Shown: in pieces, positions 9,344 to 18,643 of the stretch
How positions within the stretch are numbered: position 1 is the stretch's first letter
Layout of the letters: every line of letters starts with the position of its first letter
Assembly: GCF_023634645.1 (NCBI RefSeq)
Contig: NZ_JAMKMR010000001.1
Coordinates: 186,001 to 250,000 of the forward strand
Source of the DNA: Vibrio sinus
GTDB taxonomy: Bacteria; Pseudomonadota; Gammaproteobacteria; Enterobacterales; Vibrionaceae
Length of the DNA: 64,000 nt
Direction: 5' to 3'
Program-made: the position numbers and the translations under genes
Notes under the pieces: generated by a model
Database searches by the model: none
Seen by the model: the letters and a program-made list of their open reading frames with translations, nothing else
What the model was told of the DNA's origin: nothing

Positions 9344-10753
9344 ATGGGCTCTCTTTCTCTCCCGGTTCTTATCGGCTTGATTGTTGTCTCAGTCGATAGC
9401 GTTAGGAATATTCCATCACTAGCCATTTTCGGTAACCACTTACCCATCTTCTTTCTTGCTGGCATTGTGTTATTTCTCTTGCCTGTTTCATTTATCTCAG
9501 CAGAACTAAGCGCAACATTCTCTAATGACAAAGATAACGGTATCTACCATTGGGTAAAACGTGCATATGGCAAAGACATGGGCATGTTTGCAATCTGGAA
9601 CCTTTGGATAAATAGCCTTATTTGGTTCCCCGCTAATCTATTATTTATAGCCAGTACTTTTCTAACCATTTTCTTCCCAAATGTTGCTTCTCATCAGTCA
9701 GTGCTGATAACGCTAATGGTTGCCATATTTTGGTTTATTACCCTGTTGAATTTAAAAGGAATTAAAGAGTCTGCTCGCGTAGCCTATGCGTGTTTATTAC
9801 TCGGTGTCATTTTGCCTATCCTTATACTGTTGGTATCCGCAGCGATCTGGCTTTTTAAAGGGCTACCCACTCACTTCACATTGAACCATGGCCTTGAGCT
9901 CGGTTCTGCGTCTCACAATATGTCTGCACTGATGGTCATCATCACCTCTTTCTTGGGTGTGGAAATTACCTCAGTTCATATTAATCGAGTTGCCAACCCA
10001 AAACGTACGTTTACCATTGCCATCTTAGTTGCAGCCATTTTGATTGTCGCACTGATGTTTATTGGTTCCATTGCCATGGCGATGATGATTCCTGCCGAGC
10101 ACCTGAGCCTTTACAATGGCTTAGCGCAGACGTTCCGTGCCATCTTAGGTCAATTTGGATTGGGATATATGGGGCCAGCTATTCTTTGCATGGTAGTACT
10201 AGGCTCCGTTGGCGCGTTGATCAGTTGGACAATTAGCCCAGCGATTGGTATGGGTCAGGCAGCGCGAAACGGCTACATGCCTAAAGCGTTAGGTAAGTTC
10301 AACAAAAACGGTGTGCCCACTGCGATACTGCTTATTCAAGCGGTGATCATTACTGTATTTTGTCTTGCTATTACCCTGTTCAAAAACATGAATGACTTCT
10401 ATTGGTATCTCATTTCGTTGAGTACTGCTATCTATTTGCTTATGTATATGGCGATGTTTTTCGCCGGCATGAAATTACGGAAACAAAGCACTCAAGCAGG
10501 AACTCTGCTAAAAAACAATGCGCTCTTCTATCTGATTTCCATCGCTGGCTTAGTCGGTGTTTTTGCCACCTTTATTATTAGCTTTATTCCTTCAAGCCAA
10601 GTGTTGCAACAAGAAACACTATCAAGCTATCTACTGCAATTTGGCTCTGGCGTTGTTGTTGTATCACTATGCTACTTTGGATTTGTATTCTATAGAAAAC
10701 GTAATATCAAAAACCAAGGCGTTGAAGTTAGAGTGGTTGAAAACAACCTTTAA
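9344..10753 (+). CDS. GadC-like amino acid antiporter, copy 2
   Basis: A 469-residue APC permease, paralogue of the preceding gene. The N terminus MGSLSLPVLIGLIVVSVDSV is the same, and the GadC-family segments (SFLGVEITSVHIN, IAMAMMIPAEHLSLYNGLAQTF, SWTISPAIGMGQAARNGYMP) are conserved. The C-terminal GadC plug is again missing. It is separated from copy 1 by 391 bp and probably has its own promoter, so the two copies may respond to different signals. Ribosome site AGGT precedes the ATG. It ends at a strong hairpin facing the convergent regulator gene. Confidence 0.78.
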   Translation: MGSLSLPVLIGLIVVSVDSVRNIPSLAIFGNHLPIFFLAGIVLFLLPVSFISAELSATFSNDKDNGIYHWVKRAYGKDMGMFAIWNLWINSLIWFPANLLFIASTFLTIFFPNVASHQSVLITLMVAIFWFITLLNLKGIKESARVAYACLLLGVILPILILLVSAAIWLFKGLPTHFTLNHGLELGSASHNMSALMVIITSFLGVEITSVHINRVANPKRTFTIAILVAAILIVALMFIGSIAMAMMIPAEHLSLYNGLAQTFRAILGQFGLGYMGPAILCMVVLGSVGALISWTISPAIGMGQAARNGYMPKALGKFNKNGVPTAILLIQAVIITVFCLAITLFKNMNDFYWYLISLSTAIYLLMYMAMFFAGMKLRKQSTQAGTLLKNNALFYLISIAGLVGVFATFIISFIPSSQVLQQETLSSYLLQFGSGVVVVSLCYFGFVFYRKRNIKNQGVEVRVVENNL

Positions 10754-10770
10754 TTAACGCTGATATACAC

Positions 10771-10807
10771 CATTAAAGCCTCTTCTTAACTTGAAGAGGC
10801 TCTAATG
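10771..10807 (+). terminator. Hairpin after antiporter copy 2
   Basis: GCCTCTTC / GAAGAGGC with a 7-base loop, extended by weaker CATTAA/TAATG pairing, lies 25 bp past the stop codon. It is the likely terminator of the plus-strand antiporter transcript. Confidence 0.6.
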
Positions 10808-10827
10808 GCTTAGAAATAGAAATAAAA

Positions 10828-10854
10828 AAACCGAGTATCAATATAACTCGGTTT
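10828..10854 (-). terminator. Terminator of the response-regulator gene
   Basis: A 9-bp stem AAACCGAGT / ACTCGGTTT. On the minus strand it is followed by a run of T (the AAAAAAA at 10824-10830), a standard intrinsic terminator just past the regulator stop codon. Confidence 0.7.
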
Positions 10855-10881
10855 CAAAAGATTCAGGTTTAGTATCTTTGG

Positions 10882-11511
10882 CTAATTAGAATCAAGCCCA
10901 CGCTGGTGAGCGTAGCTCACTAAGTCCGCGACATTTCTTAGGTCTAGCTTGTCCATGATATTAGCGCGGTGATTTTCTACAGTTTTGAGAGTAATGCATA
11001 ACTCTTCAGCGATCTCTCGGCTCTTATAACCAGTCGATATAAGCTGAACAATCTGACGTTCTCGTTTAGTGAGTAGAGCAGTATTCTCTCTGATCAACTC
11101 TTCCCGTCCGCCCTCTAACTCAGGCGTACAATAAAACTTACCGCCTAGCATCACTGTTTTTAATCCCGCCAGCAACGTCTGCTCATCACTATTTTTAGAA
11201 ATAAAAGCAGATGCTCCCGCATCTATTGCTTCTTGTATAATGTGTTTGTTGCTAAGTGATGAAATAACGACGAAATTGATGGATTCCCACCTTCTTTTGA
11301 TCTGGGTAATCACATCTATACCGTGCATCCCAGGGAGCATTAAATCTAATAAAATAAAATCTGGTGTTTCACGCAAGCAAAAATTGTATACAGCGCTCCC
11401 GTTATCTAACACACCAACGATATCAATAGCCGAATAGTTATCCAAAAGCTTACTTAGCGCGTCGGAGATTAATGGATGATCATCCACAATGAGAATTTTT
11501 GTTTTCGTCAT
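10882..11511 (-). CDS. NarL/LuxR-type response regulator
   Basis: A 209-residue two-domain regulator. The receiver starts ILIVDDHPL and has the phospho-acceptor aspartate in FILLDLMLPG. A C-terminal LuxR-type helix-turn-helix follows (TKRERQIVQLISTGYKSREIAEEL, then TVENHRANIMDKL). The ATG at 11511 is preferred because the receiver begins directly after it; the ORF extends upstream only with non-domain residues. A hybrid kinase gene lies 144 bp upstream on the same strand and is the obvious partner. The targets are unknown; the neighbouring antiporter genes are candidates. Confidence 0.88.
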   Translation of the reverse strand: MTKTKILIVDDHPLISDALSKLLDNYSAIDIVGVLDNGSAVYNFCLRETPDFILLDLMLPGMHGIDVITQIKRRWESINFVVISSLSNKHIIQEAIDAGASAFISKNSDEQTLLAGLKTVMLGGKFYCTPELEGGREELIRENTALLTKRERQIVQLISTGYKSREIAEELCITLKTVENHRANIMDKLDLRNVADLVSYAHQRGLDSN

Positions 11512-11655
11512 TTGTATGGCACATATGAAAATGGATCTATATCCGAAGTATATCATGACAAAAAGAACTCGTTATAGGTATAAACCCCCACTCCCGAGTC
11601 AACACTATTTATTCTTTCACTAGCAAAATGCACGACAACGTCATTGTTCTTAAAT

Positions 11656-14385
11656 TCAAGTATTTAAACGTACAACTTGGTCAATCAAATCAGTGGCAAT
11701 AACACCCTGTTTTATCTGATTTTCTATTTGAACTGATATTGTATGTAAATCCTTCATTCCTGCGCTACCAGAAATACCTTTCAAAGCATGATTCGCCTTA
11801 TCAAGCTCTTCTAAATCACCGCTTTTACGGGCCTCAATTAATTGGTGAATTACTGAGTCTATTTCCAACGTAACCTTATCTTTATTCAACATGGTACGTT
11901 GAACTTGGCTTCTTGGAGGTAAATCAATACCTCTTTCAATTTGATAGCTAATTATTCTCTCAACAATTTCAGATAGGTGAGTTAAGGACACGGGTTTAAC
12001 CAGGTAGTCACACATACCGGCTTTAATGACCTCATCTCGTTGCCGTTTGTCAGCGTCAGCAGATACCGCTATTACCATACAGTCGGGATCAAGAATTTGG
12101 TTTATCGTATCTTTCCACTTTAAATACGTATCCCAGCCACTTATTCCCGGCATGCGCAAATCCAAGAAAACTGCATCATAAATACACTGTTGTCCCTGTG
12201 TTAATGCCTCTTCACCACTCGATGCCATATCACATGTATGTCCCAATTGATGTAATAAGGAACTTAGTAGAACTCGGTTTGTTTCGAAGTCATCGACCAC
12301 AAGGAGTTTCAATGACCATGGTTGAATATCTGAGTCACCACATTGGAATGAAGGAGTACAGTTCAGCTGACCTGTAGATAAAAGACTCGCATACAACTTT
12401 CCTGGCTGAAGCTGGTTATTTTTCCCAACAGCACTAGACTCAGCCACTTCAAAGTTCACTTCCCACTCCCTTAATTGATGAGCAACTTCCTGGTGAACAA
12501 CCACCTTATCCTTTTGAACTGACGAGATATTATTCTCTTGGATAGAGTTTGTTGGTATCACTGCAATAAATATGCTGCCAACACCAAGCTTACTTTCCAC
12601 CGAAATAGAGCCCGACATAAGCTCAACCAGCTTCTTGGTTAAAGATAAACCTACACCCGTCCCTATGCTGTACTCATTTACCTTCTCATAACTCTCAAAT
12701 ATTCGTTCTCTGTCTGATTCTGCGATCCCTACACCTGTATCCTCCACAGAAAAGATAAGCTTTGAGTCCCTAAATGAGACTACTATGCGAATGTGTCCCT
12801 CATTGGTATATTTAACGGCGTTGCCAAGCAAATTTATAAATATTTGCCGAATACGCACTTCATCACCGGTAATAATCACAGGGACACTTTTTTCAACCAA
12901 GCAGCTGAGTTCGATCCCTTTTTTTCTAGCACTATTAACTATCGTGTTCACAGCTGAGTCGACAGCATCTAAGATATGGAAGTTTTCATTAGAAACTGAC
13001 ACCACACCCGACTCGATTCTTGATAAATCTAATAGGTTGTTCACGATATCCAACAATATTAACGATGACTCACTCGCGGTCGTGAGTGGGTAGTCATAAC
13101 GACTTGCCAAACTTGAGCTCTGTAGTAGTTCAAGTGACATCATGACACCGTTAAGTGGGGTCCTTATTTCATGGCTAATATTCGCAATATGTTCGCTTTT
13201 TCGAGCATTCGCCTTTTCTGCTTGTTTTTTAGCGATATAGAGCTCATTCGTCCTCGATGCGACTTCTTCTTCTAGCTTTATACTTGATTTATCCAGCTCA
13301 TTTAAAAGGTTGTTAAAGTGTCTGGCGAAACGCCCTAACTCATCACTACGATTGGTTGGCAGTCGCGTTTTAAACTTGTTGTCATTGGTGAAAGAGATCT
13401 GCCGGGTGAAAGAATCTAACGGTTCACTCAAGTCTCTTTTTATCTGGACATATATGTATATTAACAATATGACCGCGAGGCCAGACAAAAGAAATATAAT
13501 ATGTGATACAGAATTAAAAGCAGGTGCTATGATCTCTTCAACTGGATAAAGAATAATAACATAGAGTGGTGAACCTCTGATTTTCCTTTTTGCAACAAGA
13601 TAGCTTTCTACACTATACCATTCATCCTTCGCCCTTATTTCTCCTTTTGTTTTAATTAATGATAGCTCCTTTGCATTCAACTTATCACTAGTATCGTCAA
13701 ACTCTACCACCTGATGCCCTTTATAAAGATAAATAATATTAAACTTAATACCTCCTTTTTTACCCTCATCACTATTAGCTATATGGTTATCAGATTTATA
13801 ACGATCATCACCACTAAGAAGTATGGATATTCCAACCATTATCCCATCCTTATTTTTGATATACATAGTAATGAGATTATTGTTATTGGTATCTTTACTT
13901 ATGTCTCCCCAAGATAGGCCATAGCCGATTGAGTTATACGTCTTTATGATTTTATTCTTTCTGGTTATCGTTTTTTCTTGGCTTTCATCAGGGTCGCTAA
14001 ACAAGTATAACTCGTTGTTTTCTTTGCTGTATACAAATGCATTATGATAATAGACGTTATGCGTGAGGCCAACTTCCGGTATAACGTAAATATCGGTCTT
14101 ATTATTATCATCGACAAAGTGATTTAACATTACTTTCGAGTGCTTCGACAGTAACGTTTTCCAATGCTTTGACATCTGTTCTAAGCTTTCTTTTGCTGAT
14201 ATTATTTTCTTTTCTTCTTTGTTTCTTATTAACTTAGTCACTTCAGATAAGTTATTAATAGTATACGTTTTAAAATCAATATACGTATTTAGCATGATAA
14301 GAAAAGAGAAAACAAACAAAACAGAAAATGTAATAACAAGAGTTTTCTTTATGAGTTTTTTTGACAGTGAATTAGATATGGACAT
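11656..14385 (-). CDS. Hybrid sensor histidine kinase (HisKA-HATPase-REC-Hpt)
   Basis: A 909-residue inner-membrane phosphorelay kinase. Order: short cytoplasmic tail, TM helix (about 15-35), periplasmic sensor of about 250 residues, second TM (about 290-312), HAMP-like linker with coiled coil, HisKA with H405 in NISHEIRTPLNG, HATPase (VEDTGVGIAESD, GTGVGLSLTKKL), receiver with D742 in FLDLRMPG, and a C-terminal Hpt with H866 in NHALKGISG. It would pass phosphate His-Asp-His to the downstream NarL-type regulator. The ATG at 14385 is chosen over an upstream TTG because AAGG lies just before it. The sensor domain is lysine-rich and has no ligand motif I recognise. Confidence 0.9.
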   Translation of the reverse strand: MSISNSLSKKLIKKTLVITFSVLFVFSFLIMLNTYIDFKTYTINNLSEVTKLIRNKEEKKIISAKESLEQMSKHWKTLLSKHSKVMLNHFVDDNNKTDIYVIPEVGLTHNVYYHNAFVYSKENNELYLFSDPDESQEKTITRKNKIIKTYNSIGYGLSWGDISKDTNNNNLITMYIKNKDGIMVGISILLSGDDRYKSDNHIANSDEGKKGGIKFNIIYLYKGHQVVEFDDTSDKLNAKELSLIKTKGEIRAKDEWYSVESYLVAKRKIRGSPLYVIILYPVEEIIAPAFNSVSHIIFLLSGLAVILLIYIYVQIKRDLSEPLDSFTRQISFTNDNKFKTRLPTNRSDELGRFARHFNNLLNELDKSSIKLEEEVASRTNELYIAKKQAEKANARKSEHIANISHEIRTPLNGVMMSLELLQSSSLASRYDYPLTTASESSLILLDIVNNLLDLSRIESGVVSVSNENFHILDAVDSAVNTIVNSARKKGIELSCLVEKSVPVIITGDEVRIRQIFINLLGNAVKYTNEGHIRIVVSFRDSKLIFSVEDTGVGIAESDRERIFESYEKVNEYSIGTGVGLSLTKKLVELMSGSISVESKLGVGSIFIAVIPTNSIQENNISSVQKDKVVVHQEVAHQLREWEVNFEVAESSAVGKNNQLQPGKLYASLLSTGQLNCTPSFQCGDSDIQPWSLKLLVVDDFETNRVLLSSLLHQLGHTCDMASSGEEALTQGQQCIYDAVFLDLRMPGISGWDTYLKWKDTINQILDPDCMVIAVSADADKRQRDEVIKAGMCDYLVKPVSLTHLSEIVERIISYQIERGIDLPPRSQVQRTMLNKDKVTLEIDSVIHQLIEARKSGDLEELDKANHALKGISGSAGMKDLHTISVQIENQIKQGVIATDLIDQVVRLNT

Positions 14386-14612
14386 GGCCACCTTCAAGTA
14401 CAAGAAAGGTTTACCACTTAATTATTAACATTGAAACTCAGAAGTCAATATCGAGTTATCACACCTTGATATGATAATAAATTGATACCAGGCTTTACCT
14501 AGATGCTTTATTTAGTGGTAAACACCTAGATAAAAAATAACCTGACATGTATATAATACGATTAAGGCTCTAGATAGACGATTGTTTATAAATTAAGACT
14601 ATTTCAATAAGT

Positions 14613-14993
14613 ATGAAAGCATGTGAGATAATTATTTACTCTAACCCAGATTGTGAATGGGCCTGGTTAAGCTGGGAGCTTATCTCATTGATAACACTTA
14701 CTGAGAACATGCAAAATACCATTTCCTTAAAATGGAAACCTACCCTTTTAGAGAACTTAGAACAAGTTTTCCGTGAGCAAGAAAAGGTCGATACATATAA
14801 CCCCCGCACGATTAGGCTCTATATATCCCAAGAAAACATATTTGTCCTTGATCAAGATGAGTATGATAGTTCTGGGGTATTGCTCACCAGATATTACAAA
14901 GAGTATTTTGCTTCAAGTTTGCCATCGGTAAGAGGTACCAGCAGAATAAAAATCATAAACACTATCAGTCAAAACTTACTGTTAGCAAGTTAA
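14613..14993 (+). CDS. Hypothetical protein, 126 residues
   Basis: An isolated ORF divergent from the hybrid kinase gene. The protein is soluble in appearance, mixed in charge, with no signal peptide or TM helix, and with a tryptophan-rich N-terminal segment (NPDCEWAWLSWELISL). I recognise no family. The start lacks an obvious Shine-Dalgarno sequence, but amino acid composition looks protein-like and no other gene occupies the interval. It could be a small partner of the phosphorelay system beside it, but nothing in the sequence shows that. Confidence 0.45.
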   Translation: MKACEIIIYSNPDCEWAWLSWELISLITLTENMQNTISLKWKPTLLENLEQVFREQEKVDTYNPRTIRLYISQENIFVLDQDEYDSSGVLLTRYYKEYFASSLPSVRGTSRIKIINTISQNLLLAS

Positions 14994-15133
14994 CTGATTT
15001 TCAATCAATTCTAGTTAATATCTGTTCGAGCGTAGGCTGGCCTACGTTTAGCTCAGTTAAGAGTTGCAGCTGGTGATAATCCATTAAAAATTATCACCTC
15101 GCAACTTACACTTTGAATAAACTACAACTCTGC

Positions 15134-16513
15134 TTACTTACGCTTCAATAAAGAATATCCACCCAGCAACACTGAGGCACCAGCAAAGACTGCAAATACC
15201 GTAAATGAGAGTGTCATAACGTGCAGAAATGCGGCTTTGTGATATTTCAGCTCTCCGTCACCGATCATGATCGATGTGACAACCGTGGTAACTAGCATGC
15301 TCATCACCATACCGAGGCTTCTTGTTTTCGCAGCAATAGCGGAAGCGACACTGGTTTTGCTCTTGTCTACCGAGCTCATGATGATGGTCATATTTGGCGA
15401 GGAAAACAAAGCAAAGCCCACACCTTGAAATAACAATATAGCGATGATGTAAGTCAAGCTAGAAGTGTTGCTGATTTGCGTTGCCAGCAGCACGCTGATT
15501 AGAATACTCCCAGTCCCAACTGTGGCAAACACTCTTGGAGAATATTTATCGGACAAGCGGCCAGCAAAAGGAGCAAGGCAGGCCATCACGACAGAGCCAA
15601 CAATAAGAATGCGCCCTGCTATCTCAGCGTCATAGCCACGCAAAATTTGCAAATATAAGCTGAATAAGAAAGTCGTACCAAATGCGCTTGAATATATAAG
15701 CATTTGTATTAATAGAGATTCTCTGAGTTTTACATTGTAAATAAGGGCACGAATATCAATCAGCGGATTGGCCGAATGACGTTCTAACTTTACAAATCCC
15801 GCTGCTACAACAATACCCGCGGCAATTAACCAATAGCCTACGTGACTTCTACTTAATAACGCTCCACCAAAGATTAGTAGCATTAAGCTAACGACGATCA
15901 AAACAGAACCTAGATAGTCAAAAATGGCTTTTTTCGAAGAGGTTTTCGACACAGCTTCACTGTGAATAGAGGTTGAGCTGAAAAACGTCGCAATAGCCAG
16001 TGGTATAAAGCTTATCCAGTAGACCCAATGCCAGCTAAGTGCTTGTGTGATAATGCCAGAAATAAAAGGACCACTTGCCAACCCTGCATATATCGCACCA
16101 ATTGACATACCAAATGCCTTACCTCTATTTTGTGGAGGCACGACTTCGGTAATGATCGCCATACTGGTTGCTGCAAAGGCGGCTGAGGCTATACCTTGAA
16201 AAAACCGTACTACCAGCATCCAGGTAATACTTGGTACAAATCCAATCAGTAATGTACAAAGAGCAAAGAAACCTAATCCAAGTTTAAACAGGAGCTTTTT
16301 ATCAAACATATCTCCAAGTTTTCCCATTGGAAGCAAAAACGCGGCGCTGCTACCTAAGTATATGGTTTCGATTAAACCTAGTGACACCGCATCTGCGTTA
16401 AAGTCATGGCCTATCGAGGGTAAGGTAACGCCAACACCAGAAAACATAAATGGGGCGGCAAATTGAGACAGAATAATGATATAGAGAAAGAGTGGGCTTT
16501 TATTATCGTTCAT
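15134..16513 (-). CDS. MFS drug/metabolite transporter
   Basis: A 459-residue major facilitator permease with a first helix (PLFLYIIILSQFAAPFMFSG) followed by the loop 2-3 signature GKLGDMFDKK and 12 to 14 predicted helices. Length and pattern suggest a DHA2-like exporter, but no residues define the substrate. The ATG at 16513 is preferred because the conserved N-terminal region starts there; the open frame continues 52 codons upstream with polar, non-MFS residues. Neither candidate start has a strong ribosome site. No regulator gene is adjacent. Confidence 0.8.
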   Translation of the reverse strand: MNDNKSPLFLYIIILSQFAAPFMFSGVGVTLPSIGHDFNADAVSLGLIETIYLGSSAAFLLPMGKLGDMFDKKLLFKLGLGFFALCTLLIGFVPSITWMLVVRFFQGIASAAFAATSMAIITEVVPPQNRGKAFGMSIGAIYAGLASGPFISGIITQALSWHWVYWISFIPLAIATFFSSTSIHSEAVSKTSSKKAIFDYLGSVLIVVSLMLLIFGGALLSRSHVGYWLIAAGIVVAAGFVKLERHSANPLIDIRALIYNVKLRESLLIQMLIYSSAFGTTFLFSLYLQILRGYDAEIAGRILIVGSVVMACLAPFAGRLSDKYSPRVFATVGTGSILISVLLATQISNTSSLTYIIAILLFQGVGFALFSSPNMTIIMSSVDKSKTSVASAIAAKTRSLGMVMSMLVTTVVTSIMIGDGELKYHKAAFLHVMTLSFTVFAVFAGASVLLGGYSLLKRK

Positions 16514-16685
16514 GCTAGACACCACAGAGAAAAGCATATTGTAACGTGTGGCAGGGTGATGTCGATGAGTTAGTTTAAGAAACTGATAAATTTCTGATAT
16601 TTGATTGGAAAGCCCATCAAGTATACATACGAGATTCTCTGCACTACGTATTCCAAAGCAACCATTCAAAAGTAGCCATGCAAAG

Positions 16686-16718
16686 GCACAAAGGGAAGCT
16701 CAATGCTTCCCTTTGTGC
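16686..16718 (-). terminator. Terminator-like hairpin downstream of the POT transporter gene
   Basis: A perfect 14-bp stem GCACAAAGGGAAGC / GCTTCCCTTTGTGC with a 5-base loop, 15 bases past the transporter stop codon. The minus-strand tract after it (CTTTGCATGG) is only modestly T-rich. Confidence 0.6.
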
Positions 16719-16732
16719 ATTAAACAATCAGT

Positions 16733-18187
16733 CTAAGGCAATGTTTTACGAGTAAAGATGTTAAGCACCACAGACAATATAAACCCGGCTAAAGCAATTA
16801 GGAATATCGTCTGGAAGACGTCATGATAACTGGCCGCAGCTTCAGTCAAACTCACTACTTGACCGTGCTCCGTTGCTACTGATGAAGCTGAAGCAATCCA
16901 GGCTGCAACGTAGTTCGCAATTGAACCACTGACTAACATGTAAATCCCTGCTAGCGTTCCGGTCGAGTTGGCCGGATTCAAGCGGGTAATGGCGGCTAAA
17001 GCAACAGGATCAATGAACAATTCCGCGACACCGATAAAACCAAGCCCAACGGTCACCCATAGCATAGAAGTGTGACCGGTTTGCATCGCCAATTTCGATG
17101 AGATATTGATAAGTAGAAAGCCCACTGTCAAGAACAAGAAGCCCGTGCCTAGTTTAGAGAGTGTTTTAGGCTTAACATTAAACCTTGCCAACAGTTTCCA
17201 GGCCCAAGCAACAATCACACCCCCAACGATAACGGCAAACGGGTTGATTGACTGATAAAAAGAAGCCGGAATCGCCCAGGAGAAAAGGTGCTTGTTAACC
17301 AACCTTTCGATAAACAGGTTAATAGAGCTTCCACCTTGTTGGTCAAATGCCCAAAACAAGGTACCAAATGCCATAAACAAGACAATTGCCCACATGTTTT
17401 TACGGCCTTCCGAATCACAGCGAGTGTAAATCTTTACCATCATACATAAGGCAGCCAACCCAACGATTGTTAGCACATAACCTGCCCATAAGTGAGCCAG
17501 CATAACAGCAAAGAAAGCAACACTGACGACCACACCCAATACCAAGATTAACGTGTTAGGTAGCCCAGCGGTCGATGACTTCATTGCAGCGGTATTGATA
17601 CTTGCCACATCTTTAAAGGCTTTTTTACCCGATAAAAATACGACTAAACCAAGCAACATACCAATACCAGCAATACCAAAACCAGCATGCCAGCCATACA
17701 CTTTGGCAAAATATCCCGTAGCGATAGGGGCGATAAATGCACCTATGTTGCTACCAACATAAGAAAGCGAAAAGCCAGAGTCTCGCATCGACTCGTGATT
17801 TTTATATAACTCTCCTAGAAGGCAGCTTGAGTTGGTTTTGAAAAAACCGTAGCCGACAATAATCAGCGCCAATGCACCGTACAAAGTCGTGTTATCCGTC
17901 GAAGGGATAGCAAGGACAGTATGACCCGCCACCATCAGTAAAGCACCAATGACAACAGACCAGTAGTTACCTAAATAGCGGTCAGCAATGATCCCACCTA
18001 AAATGGGCGTAACGTAAACCAGTGAGGTATATGCACCATAGAGTGCATAAGCATGCTGATCCGTAAACAATAATTTTTGAGTCAAATAGAGGATCAATAA
18101 GGCACGCATGCCGTAATAACTGAAAAACTCCCAGGTCTGTACACTGATGACGTGTAGGACACCTTTAGGATGTGAAGCATTGCTCAT
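16733..18187 (-). CDS. Proton-dependent oligopeptide transporter (POT family, DtpC/DtpD-like)
   Basis: A 484-residue inner-membrane peptide/H+ symporter. Helix 1 reads QTWEFFSYYGMRALLILYL. The canonical POT ExxERFxYY motif is altered (Q for the first E, F for R), as in the E. coli DtpC/DtpD branch (QIWEYFSFYGMRALL). Other family segments are SLVYVTPILGG, GYGFFKTNSSCLLGELY, FWAFDQQGGSSINLFIERLVN and AELFIDPVALAAITRL. DtpC in E. coli is encoded with cadBA; here a DtpC-like gene lies about 9 kb from adiA. A 456-bp gap upstream probably holds its promoter. Confidence 0.88.
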   Translation of the reverse strand: MSNASHPKGVLHVISVQTWEFFSYYGMRALLILYLTQKLLFTDQHAYALYGAYTSLVYVTPILGGIIADRYLGNYWSVVIGALLMVAGHTVLAIPSTDNTTLYGALALIIVGYGFFKTNSSCLLGELYKNHESMRDSGFSLSYVGSNIGAFIAPIATGYFAKVYGWHAGFGIAGIGMLLGLVVFLSGKKAFKDVASINTAAMKSSTAGLPNTLILVLGVVVSVAFFAVMLAHLWAGYVLTIVGLAALCMMVKIYTRCDSEGRKNMWAIVLFMAFGTLFWAFDQQGGSSINLFIERLVNKHLFSWAIPASFYQSINPFAVIVGGVIVAWAWKLLARFNVKPKTLSKLGTGFLFLTVGFLLINISSKLAMQTGHTSMLWVTVGLGFIGVAELFIDPVALAAITRLNPANSTGTLAGIYMLVSGSIANYVAAWIASASSVATEHGQVVSLTEAAASYHDVFQTIFLIALAGFILSVVLNIFTRKTLP

Positions 18188-18643
18188 AAAGTAAAATTCC
18201 GTACTAACTTAAATTAATTAGGCAACAAAGTAATATGTGATTAAAAAATTTCGTTAGCGATAGGCTGACCAGAGGCTCACTTATCGCTATTTATTCCAAA
18301 TCTCGGACATAAATAAGCAGCGATGGTTGCTGCACAATCTGAATGACATATCTACCCCAGCATTAAAGTGAATAAAAATTCAGAAAAGAAGAATACCGGA
18401 TTTGCTGATAATTCCAAGGAATAATTTGAATTATTCACCTACTAATTTGCCGAATGATAAGATAAAAATACAAGGAACGGATTTTAAACGATACATATCA
18501 ATAAATTAGAGCTGTAGCACACAAAATTCACTCTATATTTAGATCATTAGTGGATTCTAACTTTCTGATATTGATAAATAGCACAGGACAATGCATGAGT
18601 AATATTCATGCAAAACTGGAGAAGGCCTAGCAATGCTAGGCGC
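18188..18643 (-). other. Intergenic region upstream of the POT transporter gene
   Basis: 456 bp without a supportable ORF. It holds an A+T-rich stretch and an interrupted palindrome, GCATGA-N7-TCATGC (18593-18611), that could be an operator. A terminator-like hairpin for the NYN gene lies at its right edge. Confidence 0.4.
18625..18641 (-). terminator. Hairpin after the NYN-domain gene
   Basis: A perfect 7-bp stem GCCTAGC / GCTAGGC with a 3-base loop, directly after the stop codon. It is followed on the minus strand by CTTCTCCAGTTTT. Confidence 0.55.
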
